DNA from: Paenibacillus thermotolerans
GTDB taxonomy: Bacteria > Bacillota > Bacilli > Paenibacillales > YIM-B00363
Reading direction: 5' to 3'
Assembly (NCBI RefSeq): GCF_028745515.1
Contig: NZ_JAQZSG010000009.1
Coordinates: forward strand, 94,303-158,302
DNA: 64,000 nt
Position numbers and translations under genes: made by a program. How positions within the stretch are numbered: the stretch's first letter is position 1; every line of letters starts with the position of its first letter. The notes under the pieces are model-generated. The model was not told the DNA's origin and did no database searches. It was given only the letters and a program-made list of their open reading frames with translations. Shown in pieces: positions 37,016 to 45,814 of this stretch.

Positions 37016-38617
37016 ATGTCAAGCTTTGGGCGTAAAGGCGTTCATGTGCTGCTTATCCTTGCATTAATCGTTGGAACCTTGCTTGGCTGCACAAAGTCGA
37101 ACAACACGAATGAAACAACGGAAGGGAATGATGAAGAAACAGACAAAGTAGTGACGAATAAGAAGGTGCGATTTTCTTATTTGAGACCCACTTGGGGACC
37201 GGCGACTTACTATAAGGGAGGAGCATACGAGAAGGAGCTTTTCAAACAAGGAAATGTTGAGATCGATGTGCAGATCATTCCTGTTATTGAGTTTGACGCC
37301 AAGATTAATACCATCTTAGCAGCAGGAGATTTGCCGGATGTTGTTTGGGCCAATGGACCTGTTAGGAAACGCGATCGCGATCTTCAATCGCAGGGGGCTT
37401 TCATGCCGATTAATAAATACTTGGAGCAATATCCTGCGATTAAGGAAGCTGTCCCACAAGGAATTTGGGATAAACTCAAGGATGATAAGGGGGATATTTA
37501 TTTTATTCCCAATCTCATCTATCCGATCGTCCCATTCGTAATCTACTATAGGCAGGATTGGTTTGAAAAACTGAATATTCCAGAACCCAAGACCATTGAC
37601 GAATTTGTCAATGCTCTCAGAGCAATCAAAGATGGCGATCCGGACGGGAATGGCAAGAAGGATACCGTTCCTTTCACAATGGGGTACGAATGGTCCTTCA
37701 AGGATATGGGAACAAGCTTTGGCTTTGGCCAGAATACATGGGAACCATCGCCATCTGATCCTAACACCATTGTTCCATGGTTTTCCAAAGATAAGGAGAT
37801 CGATGCATACTTCTGGCTCCAAAGTCTTCATGCAGAAGGATTGCTTGATCCGGAGTTCAAGGTCAACGCTGAACCGAACTTCGCTGAGGACAAATTTAAA
37901 GCAGGCAAGGTTGCGGTCGTGCCGGGTCACTGGGGAGGATATATCGATCATGTAACCAAGCTGAGACAGGTTGATCCTTCAGCCAAAGTCGGCATTATGT
38001 CGCCGTTAATTGGACCGGACGGGGCACAAGGAGGAACCCGCTCCGTATTCCCAATGGACCGCGGATTTTATATTTCATCGAAAGCCAAGGATCCAGACGG
38101 CATCTTCCGCTATCTCAATTGGACACTAACTGACGGCTCCGACCTGCGGCGTTACGGGATAGAGGATAAGATGTTCAAGATGAAGGAAGGCAATAGAATT
38201 CCAATACCAGATGCAGATAGAGAAAATGACTTTAAAAATCCGCAAATTGAGCCTCTTCGATTCCTGGATCCCATGAGTGAGAAACTGGATTGGGAAAAAA
38301 TTAAACTTAATTACGAGGGTGCAGGCCTTGCTGATGATTTCGAATACGTAAAATCGAAGTTTGAAGAATACGCCAAGGTAGATTATCCGGATTATCGGGA
38401 CCCGACCGTAGCCTCCCCAACAGAGGATGAGAAGGGAACAAATCTCTGGAACGATTATATGGAACAGATCGTGCAGAGCGCGATTATCAACCACAATGTG
38501 AAGAAGAGCGACTGGCTGAATGCTCTGCAGAAGTGGAAAAACGCCGGCGGTCAGCAAATCATTGATGAAATTAACGAGCTTCAGAAAGATAAATCGAAAC
38601 CAAACTATTTGGATTAA
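37016..38617 (+). CDS. Extracellular sugar-binding lipoprotein of the ABC importer
   Basis: A 533-residue solute-binding protein with a lipoprotein signal: a hydrophobic stretch, then LLGC with Cys at about residue 24, followed by an Asn/Glu/Thr-rich linker. The mature part is of the large LipO/YtcQ type: FDAKINTILAAGDLPDVVWA near the N-terminus and a Lys/Asp-rich C-terminal lobe. It captures an oligosaccharide for the two permeases upstream. Third gene of the operon, before a phytanoyl-CoA dioxygenase-like gene only 18 bases on. Confidence 0.88.
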   Translation: MSSFGRKGVHVLLILALIVGTLLGCTKSNNTNETTEGNDEETDKVVTNKKVRFSYLRPTWGPATYYKGGAYEKELFKQGNVEIDVQIIPVIEFDAKINTILAAGDLPDVVWANGPVRKRDRDLQSQGAFMPINKYLEQYPAIKEAVPQGIWDKLKDDKGDIYFIPNLIYPIVPFVIYYRQDWFEKLNIPEPKTIDEFVNALRAIKDGDPDGNGKKDTVPFTMGYEWSFKDMGTSFGFGQNTWEPSPSDPNTIVPWFSKDKEIDAYFWLQSLHAEGLLDPEFKVNAEPNFAEDKFKAGKVAVVPGHWGGYIDHVTKLRQVDPSAKVGIMSPLIGPDGAQGGTRSVFPMDRGFYISSKAKDPDGIFRYLNWTLTDGSDLRRYGIEDKMFKMKEGNRIPIPDADRENDFKNPQIEPLRFLDPMSEKLDWEKIKLNYEGAGLADDFEYVKSKFEEYAKVDYPDYRDPTVASPTEDEKGTNLWNDYMEQIVQSAIINHNVKKSDWLNALQKWKNAGGQQIIDEINELQKDKSKPNYLD

Positions 38618-38635
38618 ATTACGGGAGTGAAGAGG

Positions 38636-39484
38636 ATGAAAGGCCTAACAGCTTTCCAGACTACCAGGGAAGAAATTCTTGAGCATTATCGCAAGTTTGG
38701 ATTTGCCGTCATTCCGGATGCATTGTCTAAAGATGAACTTGATTATTTAAATCAGTTGGTCGATCGCGATATCGAGATCAACCCGGACGACTGGCATGCG
38801 CATAGGCAAGGGGCTGCAGGCAACGGACAGGTCATTATGAAGTATCCGGAGCTCGACCGGTTTGTCAGGCATCATCGGACCTTCCCAATTATTCAGGAAG
38901 TGCTTAAACAGGAGGCGCGCTTTGCCCAGCTGGATTTCCGCGATGTTCCGGTTCACCTGGCGGATAACAGCGGTATGAACTGGCACCGCGATATCAGTTA
39001 TTACGGTACAGTAGGCGGCAAAGTATGGGACCCCGACAATCCGTATAACAGCACGTATGCTTGCGCGATTTATTATTTGAAAGATGTACATGAATGCTGC
39101 CCGTGCTTTAGCCTGATTCCAAGCTCGCATGAATACGAATCATTGGATGAAGCGAAACAAGCGCTTGGAGAGGATTACTGCGAAGTGGATATTCGCGGGA
39201 AGGCAGGCACGGCCGTGCTTTACAACATCACCACTTACCATACCCGAAAGACAGGGAAGAGCGAATGCAACCACGGCCGTCGGACGATGCATAACTACCA
39301 TTCTCGCGGATCCGTTCCCCCGCTGACGGATTGGGCAACAGTCCCTGAACAATTGGCCCTAAGCAGCGATGCTGAAACTAGGAAGTTTTATTCGCAGTGG
39401 ACGCCGAAACAAATTAAGTATGCGGTAACTACCTATCAATCGAAAATCCCAAGCTATTACCCTGCTGTAATGTTTAAGAAGTAA
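38636..39484 (+). CDS. Phytanoyl-CoA dioxygenase (PhyH) family protein
   Basis: About 282 residues with a double-stranded beta-helix iron/2-oxoglutarate oxygenase fold. The facial triad is partly visible: WHRD supplies His and Asp near residue 120, and the later YHTR, with RRTMHNYHSR further on, are candidates for the distal His and the 2-oxoglutarate-binding Arg. Such proteins hydroxylate small substrates; several occur in sugar operons with unknown roles. GTG 38627 is in frame, but ATG 38636, with GGGAGTGAAGAGG upstream, looks better. It ends the first ABC operon, followed by a terminator. The substrate is unknown. Confidence 0.8.
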   Translation: MKGLTAFQTTREEILEHYRKFGFAVIPDALSKDELDYLNQLVDRDIEINPDDWHAHRQGAAGNGQVIMKYPELDRFVRHHRTFPIIQEVLKQEARFAQLDFRDVPVHLADNSGMNWHRDISYYGTVGGKVWDPDNPYNSTYACAIYYLKDVHECCPCFSLIPSSHEYESLDEAKQALGEDYCEVDIRGKAGTAVLYNITTYHTRKTGKSECNHGRRTMHNYHSRGSVPPLTDWATVPEQLALSSDAETRKFYSQWTPKQIKYAVTTYQSKIPSYYPAVMFKK

Positions 39485-39491
39485 ATTATGG

Positions 39492-39529
39492 GGCAACCAT
39501 CGGCCTTTTTAGGCTGTTGGTTGCCTTTT
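39492..39529 (+). terminator. Terminator of the first sugar ABC operon
   Basis: The 8-base stem 39492-39499/39518-39525, with an inner GGCC/GGCT pairing, runs into TTTTC. The next gene starts only 20 bases later, so read-through is possible. Confidence 0.75.
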
Positions 39530-39548
39530 CAAAGGGGAGGATTTTTCA

Positions 39549-40574
39549 ATGAGAATAGCGATCGGCCAGTTTAGCGAATTAAGTGATGAAACTTTGCAGT
39601 TTGCCCGTCAATTAGGTGTTGCAGGAGTGCAGCTTAACACGCCTAAATTGCCTGGAACCCATCGATGGGAGTACGAGGATCTATTGGATCTAAGGTTGAA
39701 ATGCGAAGAATACGGGCTGCGGTTGGAAGCCTTAGAGAATGTGCCAATCACTTTCTATTATAAGGCGATGCTGGGGCTTGAAGGTCGCGATGAACAGATT
39801 GAACATTATCAGGCAACGATCCGCAATGTAGGTCGAGCGGGCATTCCGATCTTAGGGTACCATTTCATGCCGAATGGGGTTTGGAGAACGTCTTTTAAGA
39901 CTCCAGGCAGGGGAGATTCGCAGGTTTCATCCTTCGACTTGGCTCTTGTCCATTCCACAGAGGCAGGTTCCGTTGTGGGGCACGCTGTAGCCGAGAGGGA
40001 CTCTAGGTTAAAGAAAGTCATCGAATCCAGCGGCGATCGGATTGTCACGGAAGATGAGATGTGGGCGAATTACGAGTATTTCATCAAGGCTGTTCTGCCG
40101 GTTGCGGAGGAAGCAGGTGTAAAGCTTGCGCTTCATCCCGATGATCCGCCAGTGGAGATGTTGGGAGGGGTAGCCAGAATCTTCCGTAACGTCGAGGGAT
40201 TCAAGAAGGCGATGGAGATTGCAGACAGCGACGCTTGGGGGCTGGATCTCTGTCTGGGCTGCTGTTCCGAGATGGCCGGAGGAGCCTTGAATGTTCAAGA
40301 GATGATTCGGTATTTCGGGCCTATCGGGAAAATATTCTATGTACATTTCAGAGACGTTCAGGGTACGGTTCCGAAGTTTCAAGAATGTTTCCTGGGGGAA
40401 GGGAACTATCGACCGAGTCAAGTTATGCGATTGTTACAAGAGGTCGACTTTACAGGATTCATTCTTGATGATCATGTTCCGGCGATTGTGAATGACAGTC
40501 CGTGGGGGCATCGTTCGCGGGCACATGCGGTTGGATATTTGCAGGGCATGTTGGAGCTTCTGGAAAGCCAGTAA
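39549..40574 (+). CDS. Mannonate dehydratase (UxuA)-like TIM-barrel protein
   Basis: A 341-residue protein resembling mannonate dehydratase. Visible are GVAGVQLNTPKLPG at the start, ILGYHFMPNGVWRT in the middle, the metal-binding KLALHPDDPP (about 196-205), DLCLGCCSEM with the catalytic-region cysteines, and IFYVHFRDVQG near the C-terminus. UxuA converts D-mannonate to 2-keto-3-deoxygluconate in glucuronate breakdown. The enzyme may act on mannonate or a related hexonate. Neighbours are a uronate-dehydrogenase-like epimerase and sugar ABC importers. AAAGGGGAGG precedes the ATG. Confidence 0.82.
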   Translation: MRIAIGQFSELSDETLQFARQLGVAGVQLNTPKLPGTHRWEYEDLLDLRLKCEEYGLRLEALENVPITFYYKAMLGLEGRDEQIEHYQATIRNVGRAGIPILGYHFMPNGVWRTSFKTPGRGDSQVSSFDLALVHSTEAGSVVGHAVAERDSRLKKVIESSGDRIVTEDEMWANYEYFIKAVLPVAEEAGVKLALHPDDPPVEMLGGVARIFRNVEGFKKAMEIADSDAWGLDLCLGCCSEMAGGALNVQEMIRYFGPIGKIFYVHFRDVQGTVPKFQECFLGEGNYRPSQVMRLLQEVDFTGFILDDHVPAIVNDSPWGHRSRAHAVGYLQGMLELLESQ

Positions 40575-40605
40575 ACGTGACGATGATTGGATAGGATGGT
40601 GAGTG

Positions 40606-41448
40606 ATGAAGAAGGTTGTCGTAACAGGAGGAAGCGGTCGCCTGGGTACTCGAGTGATTCAAGACTTATTAGAGCATGGCTATCAAGTCACATGCGTGGA
40701 TAAGAGTATTCCTGAGCAACGTTTATGTAAGAGCATTGCGGTTCAGATGACCAACCTGGGGGAGGTATATGGGGCGCTGTCTGGAGCAGATGCCGTTGTT
40801 CATCTAGCCGCGATTCCAGCTCCCGGCAGCTTTCCGAATGAAGTGGTATTCGCCAATAATGTGATGTCAACGTATTGCGTTCTTGAAGCATCGGCGCAGC
40901 TGGGAATTACCAAAGCTGTTATCGCTTCCAGTGAATCCGCTTATGGTTTCGCATGGGCCGATGAGCCGTTCGATCCGCGCTATTTTCCCATTGATGAAGA
41001 GCATCCGATGCTGCCGGAAGAATGTTATGGCCTCTCTAAGGTGGTCGGGGAAGAAATTGCTCATACCTTTCATAGACAGAAGAATATGCAAATCGTGTCT
41101 TTACGCTTCGCGAATATCCTCTCGCCGGAAGATTATGAACAAGTTATCAAGATCAAGGATGATCCGAATAGGTGGAGGCGTATTCTATGGAGTTACATCG
41201 ATGTCCGCGATGCCGCCGGCGCTTGCCGCTTAGCTATTGAGAAAGACGGGCTTGGCTCTTCCGCTTATAATATCTGCGCAGATACGACTAGCGTTGATAT
41301 GAAGAGCCTAGATATAATGAGTAGATTTTTCCCTTCCGTGACTGATATCAGGGCAGAGTATGCCGGATTTGAAGGATTGTACAGCAATAGGAAGGCGAAG
41401 CGGGATCTCTCATGGTATCCGGCCCATCAGTGGAGGGACTTTATTTAA
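40606..41448 (+). CDS. NAD-dependent epimerase/dehydratase, uronate dehydrogenase-like
   Basis: A 280-residue extended SDR. TGGSGRLGTRV near residue 8 is the NAD site, ADAVVHLAAIP follows at the third strand, and YGLSKVVGEE is the catalytic YxxxK. It resembles NAD-dependent uronate dehydrogenases and sugar nucleotide epimerases. Beside the UxuA-like gene, oxidation of a uronate or sugar is plausible. ATG 40606 is preferred over GTG 40603; the upstream AGGATGGTGAG supplies a modest ribosome site. A terminator follows at 41516. Confidence 0.82.
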   Translation: MKKVVVTGGSGRLGTRVIQDLLEHGYQVTCVDKSIPEQRLCKSIAVQMTNLGEVYGALSGADAVVHLAAIPAPGSFPNEVVFANNVMSTYCVLEASAQLGITKAVIASSESAYGFAWADEPFDPRYFPIDEEHPMLPEECYGLSKVVGEEIAHTFHRQKNMQIVSLRFANILSPEDYEQVIKIKDDPNRWRRILWSYIDVRDAAGACRLAIEKDGLGSSAYNICADTTSVDMKSLDIMSRFFPSVTDIRAEYAGFEGLYSNRKAKRDLSWYPAHQWRDFI

Positions 41449-41515
41449 TGATTACTCCGAAACGCACTTCCCTGATCTCAGAATGAGGGCGATGATGACA
41501 GTTTTCGATCCCGTT

Positions 41516-41545
41516 GGGGCTCCGGTATTAACTGGGGCCCTTTTT
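41516..41545 (+). terminator. Intrinsic terminator after the epimerase
   Basis: A stem with G-U pairs, 41517-41525 with 41532-41540, followed by TTTTT. It closely resembles the terminator at 47457. Confidence 0.75.
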
Positions 41546-41969
41546 AGCATCGGACTAATTAGGTTGCTTATTACAAGCATCCTACATAAACTGCACATCG
41601 ACAACGAAGATGGTCTTTTTGCACGATTAATATTGAACGCAGACATCCCGTACAGGTCGCCAGAGCATGCCTTCCATCCATAAAAATTAGAGGGAGGCAT
41701 AATGTATGAAGGGACAGATCACTGTAATATAGGACTAAGCACGGTCTTCACATTTACTTCTCTAAGACAATTCAACTTCCAATGCTTCATCCCTATTGCA
41801 TCTGCTCTACGCACGATTTTCACGCCAACAAGTATTTCCTCTCTCAAACATACTAAACCAATAATAGCGGAAAAATAGTTCAACAAGTAACGTATTAAAC
41901 CTATTTTGAGTAATATGTAAAACATTACCTAGTAGTGATGTAAGCGCATTTATTAAAGGAGGAGGGTAC
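41546..41969. other. Intergenic stretch with no recognisable gene
   Basis: Between the terminator and the second binding-protein gene I find no protein with a convincing ribosome site or family signature. Short open frames on both strands have no support. The last 35 bases hold a cre-like box and the ribosome site GGAGGAGGG of the next gene, so this is probably its promoter region; no clear -35/-10 pair could be chosen. Confidence 0.5.
41938..41952. promoter_or_regulatory. cre-like site before the second sugar ABC operon
   Basis: ATGTAAGCGCATTTA fits the cre consensus with one mismatch (T for C at position 14). It lies 18 bases before the start of the binding-protein gene, where CcpA could block transcription. 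Confidence 0.4.
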
Positions 41970-43625
41970 TTGATAAACCGTTTCAGAAAATCTTTTGCGT
42001 TGTCACTCTCACTTGTGCTGACGTTTGGGGTGATTGCCGGCTGCTCCGTCGGAGGAAACAATGAAGGCCAGAGTTCAAGTGTGAAACCCGACGAGACAAA
42101 AGCTCAGGAACCAACGAAGAAGGAAGAAAAGAGAATTCCGCTGTCCATGTTTATGAGCAATTCCGGAGCGCCGCACCCCGATGGGGTCGACCCGAGCAAC
42201 AACCCGTTCATCAACATTATCGAAGATTACGCCAATGTGGATTTGATAGTAGAAGTGCCAGCGTATACGGATGAAATGACGAAGCTGAACCTATTGCTTT
42301 CGTCCGGCAACCTTCCGGATATTGTTCATGCCCGGGTCACCGAAGCACCGTATGAAGCAGCAAGAAACGGCGCATTCATCGATCTGAAGAAGTATTACGA
42401 TAACTCTCCGATCGTGCAGAAGGTGATTACGCCCGAAATGATGGAGCTAGCCAAGGACGATATTACAGGGAAGTATTTCCGAATTCCGATGGCGTGGGAC
42501 AAAATTTACCAAGGTTACGGCAACATCGTCCGGTACGATATGATCCAGAAATACAACGCCGGCAAATGGCCGGAATCCGTCGAGGAATGGATTGAGCTTC
42601 TCCGTAAGATCCATAAGGCCGAGCCGAACGCGATCCTGATCACGAACCGGGTCATCGGCGATTATGGGATTACCTATGCAGGAAACGCGGTATTCCAATG
42701 GTTCGGGGCCAGACCGTTTTCCTACCGGGTGGAAAACGGCAAGGTCATCAACACCTTCCGGACGCCGGAGTATAAAGCCGCTGTGGAAGTCATGAAGCAG
42801 CTGTATGCGGAAGGCATCGTAGACAAAGAGTTCGCCACCACAGACAGTCCCAAGTACTCTCAGCACTTGGTCAACGACAACACAATCATGTGGTCGGACA
42901 GCGCAACCCAGATTATGCCTATGGCCAGCAGCTGGGAGAAACAAGATGCCACCAAAGGCCGCATGCTTCTGTATCAGCCGCCGTTCAAAACATTGCCGTC
43001 CGTTGTTAAAGACGTCAAATATACTTATCCAAAGCTTGAAGTGCCCATTTCATCCCACGGCATGTATATATCCAGCAAATCGAAGGATCCGGACCGGGCT
43101 TGGAAGGTCATCGAGGGCTTCGCGACCGACCAACTGCGCGAAGCGATCTTCTGGGGCAAGGAAGGCGATACGTATACGGTCAAAGACGGCAACCGTGTTA
43201 TCGACGAGAATAGGCTGAACGATCCGCAGAGGGCCTGGTCCCTCCAGCTGGCGACCCTGTTCGGTTTCCATAACGATCGCAATCTGAAGGTCGCAACGGC
43301 AGCCCAGGTGATGAAGCCGGATTATCTGGATATGATGATCCAAAGCTTGGACGAAATGGATAAGCAGGCACAGCTGGGCGGTATCAGCGTGACATCCTTT
43401 ATCCAGCTTCCGGACAACGAGTCGAAGAAAGTTCCAGAATCCCGCACTTATATTACCCAAGCTACGATCGAGGCCATGATGGGCAGAATCACGATGGCGG
43501 AGTTCGACGAGCGGGTGCAGGGCTACGTGGAGAAGTACGGCTTCATTGATGATTACTACACGAAGGAAATGACCGAGCGCAAGGACGAACTGAGAAAAAG
43601 AGGCGTCATCGAAGTCGACTGGTAA
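41970..43625 (+). CDS. Extracellular sugar-binding lipoprotein of a second ABC importer
   Basis: A 551-residue solute-binding protein. The TTG start at 41970 follows GGAGGAGGG. A lipoprotein signal ends in VIAGC (Cys about residue 25), followed by a Ser/Lys/Glu-rich linker and a large LipO-type binding fold with KLNLLLSSGNLPDIVHARV. Codon use is rather GC-rich here compared with the preceding intergenic region. It is the first gene of an operon with two permeases, from which it is separated by a long perfect hairpin. The ligand is unknown but probably an oligosaccharide. Confidence 0.87.
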   Translation: MINRFRKSFALSLSLVLTFGVIAGCSVGGNNEGQSSSVKPDETKAQEPTKKEEKRIPLSMFMSNSGAPHPDGVDPSNNPFINIIEDYANVDLIVEVPAYTDEMTKLNLLLSSGNLPDIVHARVTEAPYEAARNGAFIDLKKYYDNSPIVQKVITPEMMELAKDDITGKYFRIPMAWDKIYQGYGNIVRYDMIQKYNAGKWPESVEEWIELLRKIHKAEPNAILITNRVIGDYGITYAGNAVFQWFGARPFSYRVENGKVINTFRTPEYKAAVEVMKQLYAEGIVDKEFATTDSPKYSQHLVNDNTIMWSDSATQIMPMASSWEKQDATKGRMLLYQPPFKTLPSVVKDVKYTYPKLEVPISSHGMYISSKSKDPDRAWKVIEGFATDQLREAIFWGKEGDTYTVKDGNRVIDENRLNDPQRAWSLQLATLFGFHNDRNLKVATAAQVMKPDYLDMMIQSLDEMDKQAQLGGISVTSFIQLPDNESKKVPESRTYITQATIEAMMGRITMAEFDERVQGYVEKYGFIDDYYTKEMTERKDELRKRGVIEVDW

Positions 43626-43645
43626 GATGTAAACCCGCCTAATCG

Positions 43646-43697
43646 GATAAAACAGATAGCGGTATGAGCTTCCCAGCATACCGCTATCTGTTTTATC
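43646..43697 (+). repeat. Perfect 21-base inverted repeat between binding protein and permeases
   Basis: Bases 43646-43666 and 43677-43697 are perfect reverse complements around a 10-base loop. No T-run follows. Such hairpins commonly protect the abundant binding-protein mRNA or reduce read-through into the permease genes. The right arm lies just before the permease ribosome site. Confidence 0.85.
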
Positions 43698-43723
43698 GAA
43701 TAAGGGCAGAGGGAGGCGGCCGC

Positions 43724-44677
43724 ATGAGCGAAGCTTCATTACAACTTCCGAAGGAAAAAGCAGTAAAGGCCACCAAAAGGAAATATCCACTGAAGACGAA
43801 TGTCGCACTCTATTTGTTGTTGCTGCCAACGATCGGGTCGCTGTTCCTGTTCAACTATATCCCGATGTACGGCATCATCATCGCTTTTGAGAAGTATTCC
43901 GTCTACAAAGGGATTTTGCACAGCGAGTGGGTCGGCTTCGAACACTTCCGCTATTTTTTGACGGACGAGAAATTTTGGTCCGTGATGCGAAACACGATCC
44001 TGATTAATTTGTACGATCTGGTCTTCGGCTTTACGGCGCCGATCGTATTTGCGCTCCTGGCCAATGAGCTCTACAGCAAGGTTTTCAAAAGAACGGTGCA
44101 GACGATTTCGTACCTTCCCCATTTTCTATCCTGGGTGGTCGTGGCCGGTGTTGTCTACCAATTTTTATCCCCGACTTCCGGGCTATTGAACCAAGTGTTA
44201 CACAGCTGGTTCGGCATCGAACCGATCTATTTCATGACGGAGAAAGCGTTGTTCAAGCCGATCGTAGTGATTGTGGACATCTGGAAGGGCGTCGGCTGGT
44301 CCGCCATATTGTATTTCGCCGTCATCGCCGGGATCGACAAGCATTTGTACGAGGCGGCCTGGATTGACGGAGCCAGCCGGTTCAAACAGGTGATTTATGT
44401 GACCTTGCCGGGGATGTATCCGATGATCGTGCTGCTGTTTTTGCTGCGGCTGTCCAGCATGTTCGGTATCGGGTTCGAACGCATCTTCGTGCTGCAGAAC
44501 CCGACCCTCTACGACGTTTCGGAAGTCGTCAGCACCTATGTATACCGGCTCGGACTGGAAAAAGCGCAGTTTAGTCTGACGACTGCCATCGGCCTTACGG
44601 AGAGCGTGCTCGGTTTCCTTCTCCTGTTAAGCGCGAACAAACTGGCCAAGAAATGGGTCGGACTCGGACTCTATTAA
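43724..44677 (+). CDS. Sugar ABC transporter permease, LplB type
   Basis: A 317-residue permease with about six membrane helices and an EAA loop reading YEAAWIDGASRFKQVIYVTL. ATG 43724 has GGGAGG upstream; an open frame extending back to 43664 runs through the inverted repeat and is not coding. It has the same family layout as the permease at 35083 but is not a close copy. With the following gene it forms the channel for the ligand of the binding protein at 41970. Again no ATPase gene is present. Confidence 0.87.
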   Translation: MSEASLQLPKEKAVKATKRKYPLKTNVALYLLLLPTIGSLFLFNYIPMYGIIIAFEKYSVYKGILHSEWVGFEHFRYFLTDEKFWSVMRNTILINLYDLVFGFTAPIVFALLANELYSKVFKRTVQTISYLPHFLSWVVVAGVVYQFLSPTSGLLNQVLHSWFGIEPIYFMTEKALFKPIVVIVDIWKGVGWSAILYFAVIAGIDKHLYEAAWIDGASRFKQVIYVTLPGMYPMIVLLFLLRLSSMFGIGFERIFVLQNPTLYDVSEVVSTYVYRLGLEKAQFSLTTAIGLTESVLGFLLLLSANKLAKKWVGLGLY

Positions 44678-44696
44678 CAGAAGCGGGGGATCACGT

Positions 44697-45578
44697 ATGT
44701 ACTACAAGTCGACATCCCGAACCATTTTTAACATCCTGAACTATACGCTCTTCATCCTGTTCAGCATTTCAATTCTCGTGCCTTTTTTGAACGCTATAGC
44801 CATATCGTTAAGCAGTTTTGAAGCGGTGCAAAGAGGTAAGATCGGGATCTGGCCGGATGGTTTCAATATCGAGTCGTATAAATCGCTGGCCGCTAACTAC
44901 ACGTTCGTTCGCTCCTTCGTCAATACGGTATGCCTTACGATCATAAATACGGCCAAGGTGATCATATGCTCGCTGGCAGCTGCGTACGCCCTTTCCCACA
45001 AGCGCCTTTTCGGGAAAAGCGTGGTGTTCTACTACATTCTAATTCCGATGTTTTTCGGGGGCGGATTGATCCCGTTTTATTTGCTAGTGAACGGACTCGG
45101 TCTGAACAACACATATTGGGCACTCATTCTTCCGGGTTTCGTAAACATTTTTTATATCATCGTGTTTAAGAACGTCATCGATCAGCTTCCGAAGGAGCTG
45201 CTGGAATCGGCGGAAATGGATGGCGCCGGTGAAACGAGAATCCTGTTCCGAATCGTGCTTCCGCTTGTCCTGCCGATGACCACGGCTTTTACGATCTTCA
45301 GCGCCGTCGGGTATTGGAACGAATGGTTCGGTGTGCTGCTGTTTATCCGCGATCACAACATGTGGACTTTGCAGTTCCAGCTGCGGGATCTGCTGATCAA
45401 TGCAGCGCTGACCAACGACCCGAATCACAGTACGCTGGCCAAAGACGCCATACTTGTCCATCCGGAAAATTTGAAGATGGCTGCCTTGATGATCACCATT
45501 CTTCCGATTATCGTAATTTATCCGTTTTTGCAAAAATATTTCATCCACGGACAGATGGTCGGCGCCGTAAAGGGATGA
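44697..45578 (+). CDS. Sugar ABC transporter permease, LplC/YtcP type
   Basis: A 293-residue permease with about six membrane helices. The EAA loop reads ESAEMDGAGETRILFRIVLP, and the protein ends in KYFIHGQMVGAVKG, as expected for the family. It starts 19 bases after the preceding permease with GGGGGATCACGT as ribosome site. It completes the second importer (binding protein, permease, permease). A terminator-like structure follows before the gamma-glutamyltransferase gene. Confidence 0.87.
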   Translation: MYYKSTSRTIFNILNYTLFILFSISILVPFLNAIAISLSSFEAVQRGKIGIWPDGFNIESYKSLAANYTFVRSFVNTVCLTIINTAKVIICSLAAAYALSHKRLFGKSVVFYYILIPMFFGGGLIPFYLLVNGLGLNNTYWALILPGFVNIFYIIVFKNVIDQLPKELLESAEMDGAGETRILFRIVLPLVLPMTTAFTIFSAVGYWNEWFGVLLFIRDHNMWTLQFQLRDLLINAALTNDPNHSTLAKDAILVHPENLKMAALMITILPIIVIYPFLQKYFIHGQMVGAVKG

Positions 45579-45588
45579 AGCAAGTTTG

Positions 45589-45685
45589 GAGGCGTATCGC
45601 TTGAAGAAGTTGTAAAGACGAAGACCACATATTACGAACCGCCAGTTATTGGTACGCCTCACTTTCTAATGACTGGGCTTTTTTT
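45589..45685 (+). terminator. Terminator with overlapping alternative hairpin
   Basis: A 9-base stem, 45642-45650 with 45668-45676, is followed by seven T residues. A second perfect 8-base pairing, 45589-45596 with 45653-45660, would enclose the left arm of the terminator and use its loop, so the two cannot form together without a pseudoknot. This may be an attenuator or a coincidence. Confidence 0.6.
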
Positions 45686-45814
45686 GTTTTTAAAGGGAAA
45701 CTGTTAGGGTTGTAGAATTATGGAAAGAAGGGGAGGGAAACTCTTGAGTAAGTGATGGGCAGCATTAATGAGATAAATATGTGAATCCCCAATTTATAAA
45801 AGGAGAACGAGAAA

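Noticed and set aside
41360..41683. Plus-strand open frame overlapping the epimerase end
   Set aside because: It runs through the terminator at 41516 and starts inside another gene in a different frame.
41719..41925. Minus-strand frame of 68 codons before the second ABC operon
   Set aside because: No ribosome site, no family resemblance, AT-rich intergenic composition.
43050..43829. Minus-strand open frame of 259 codons
   Set aside because: It is antisense to the binding-protein gene and crosses the perfect hairpin; no ribosome site or recognisable domain.
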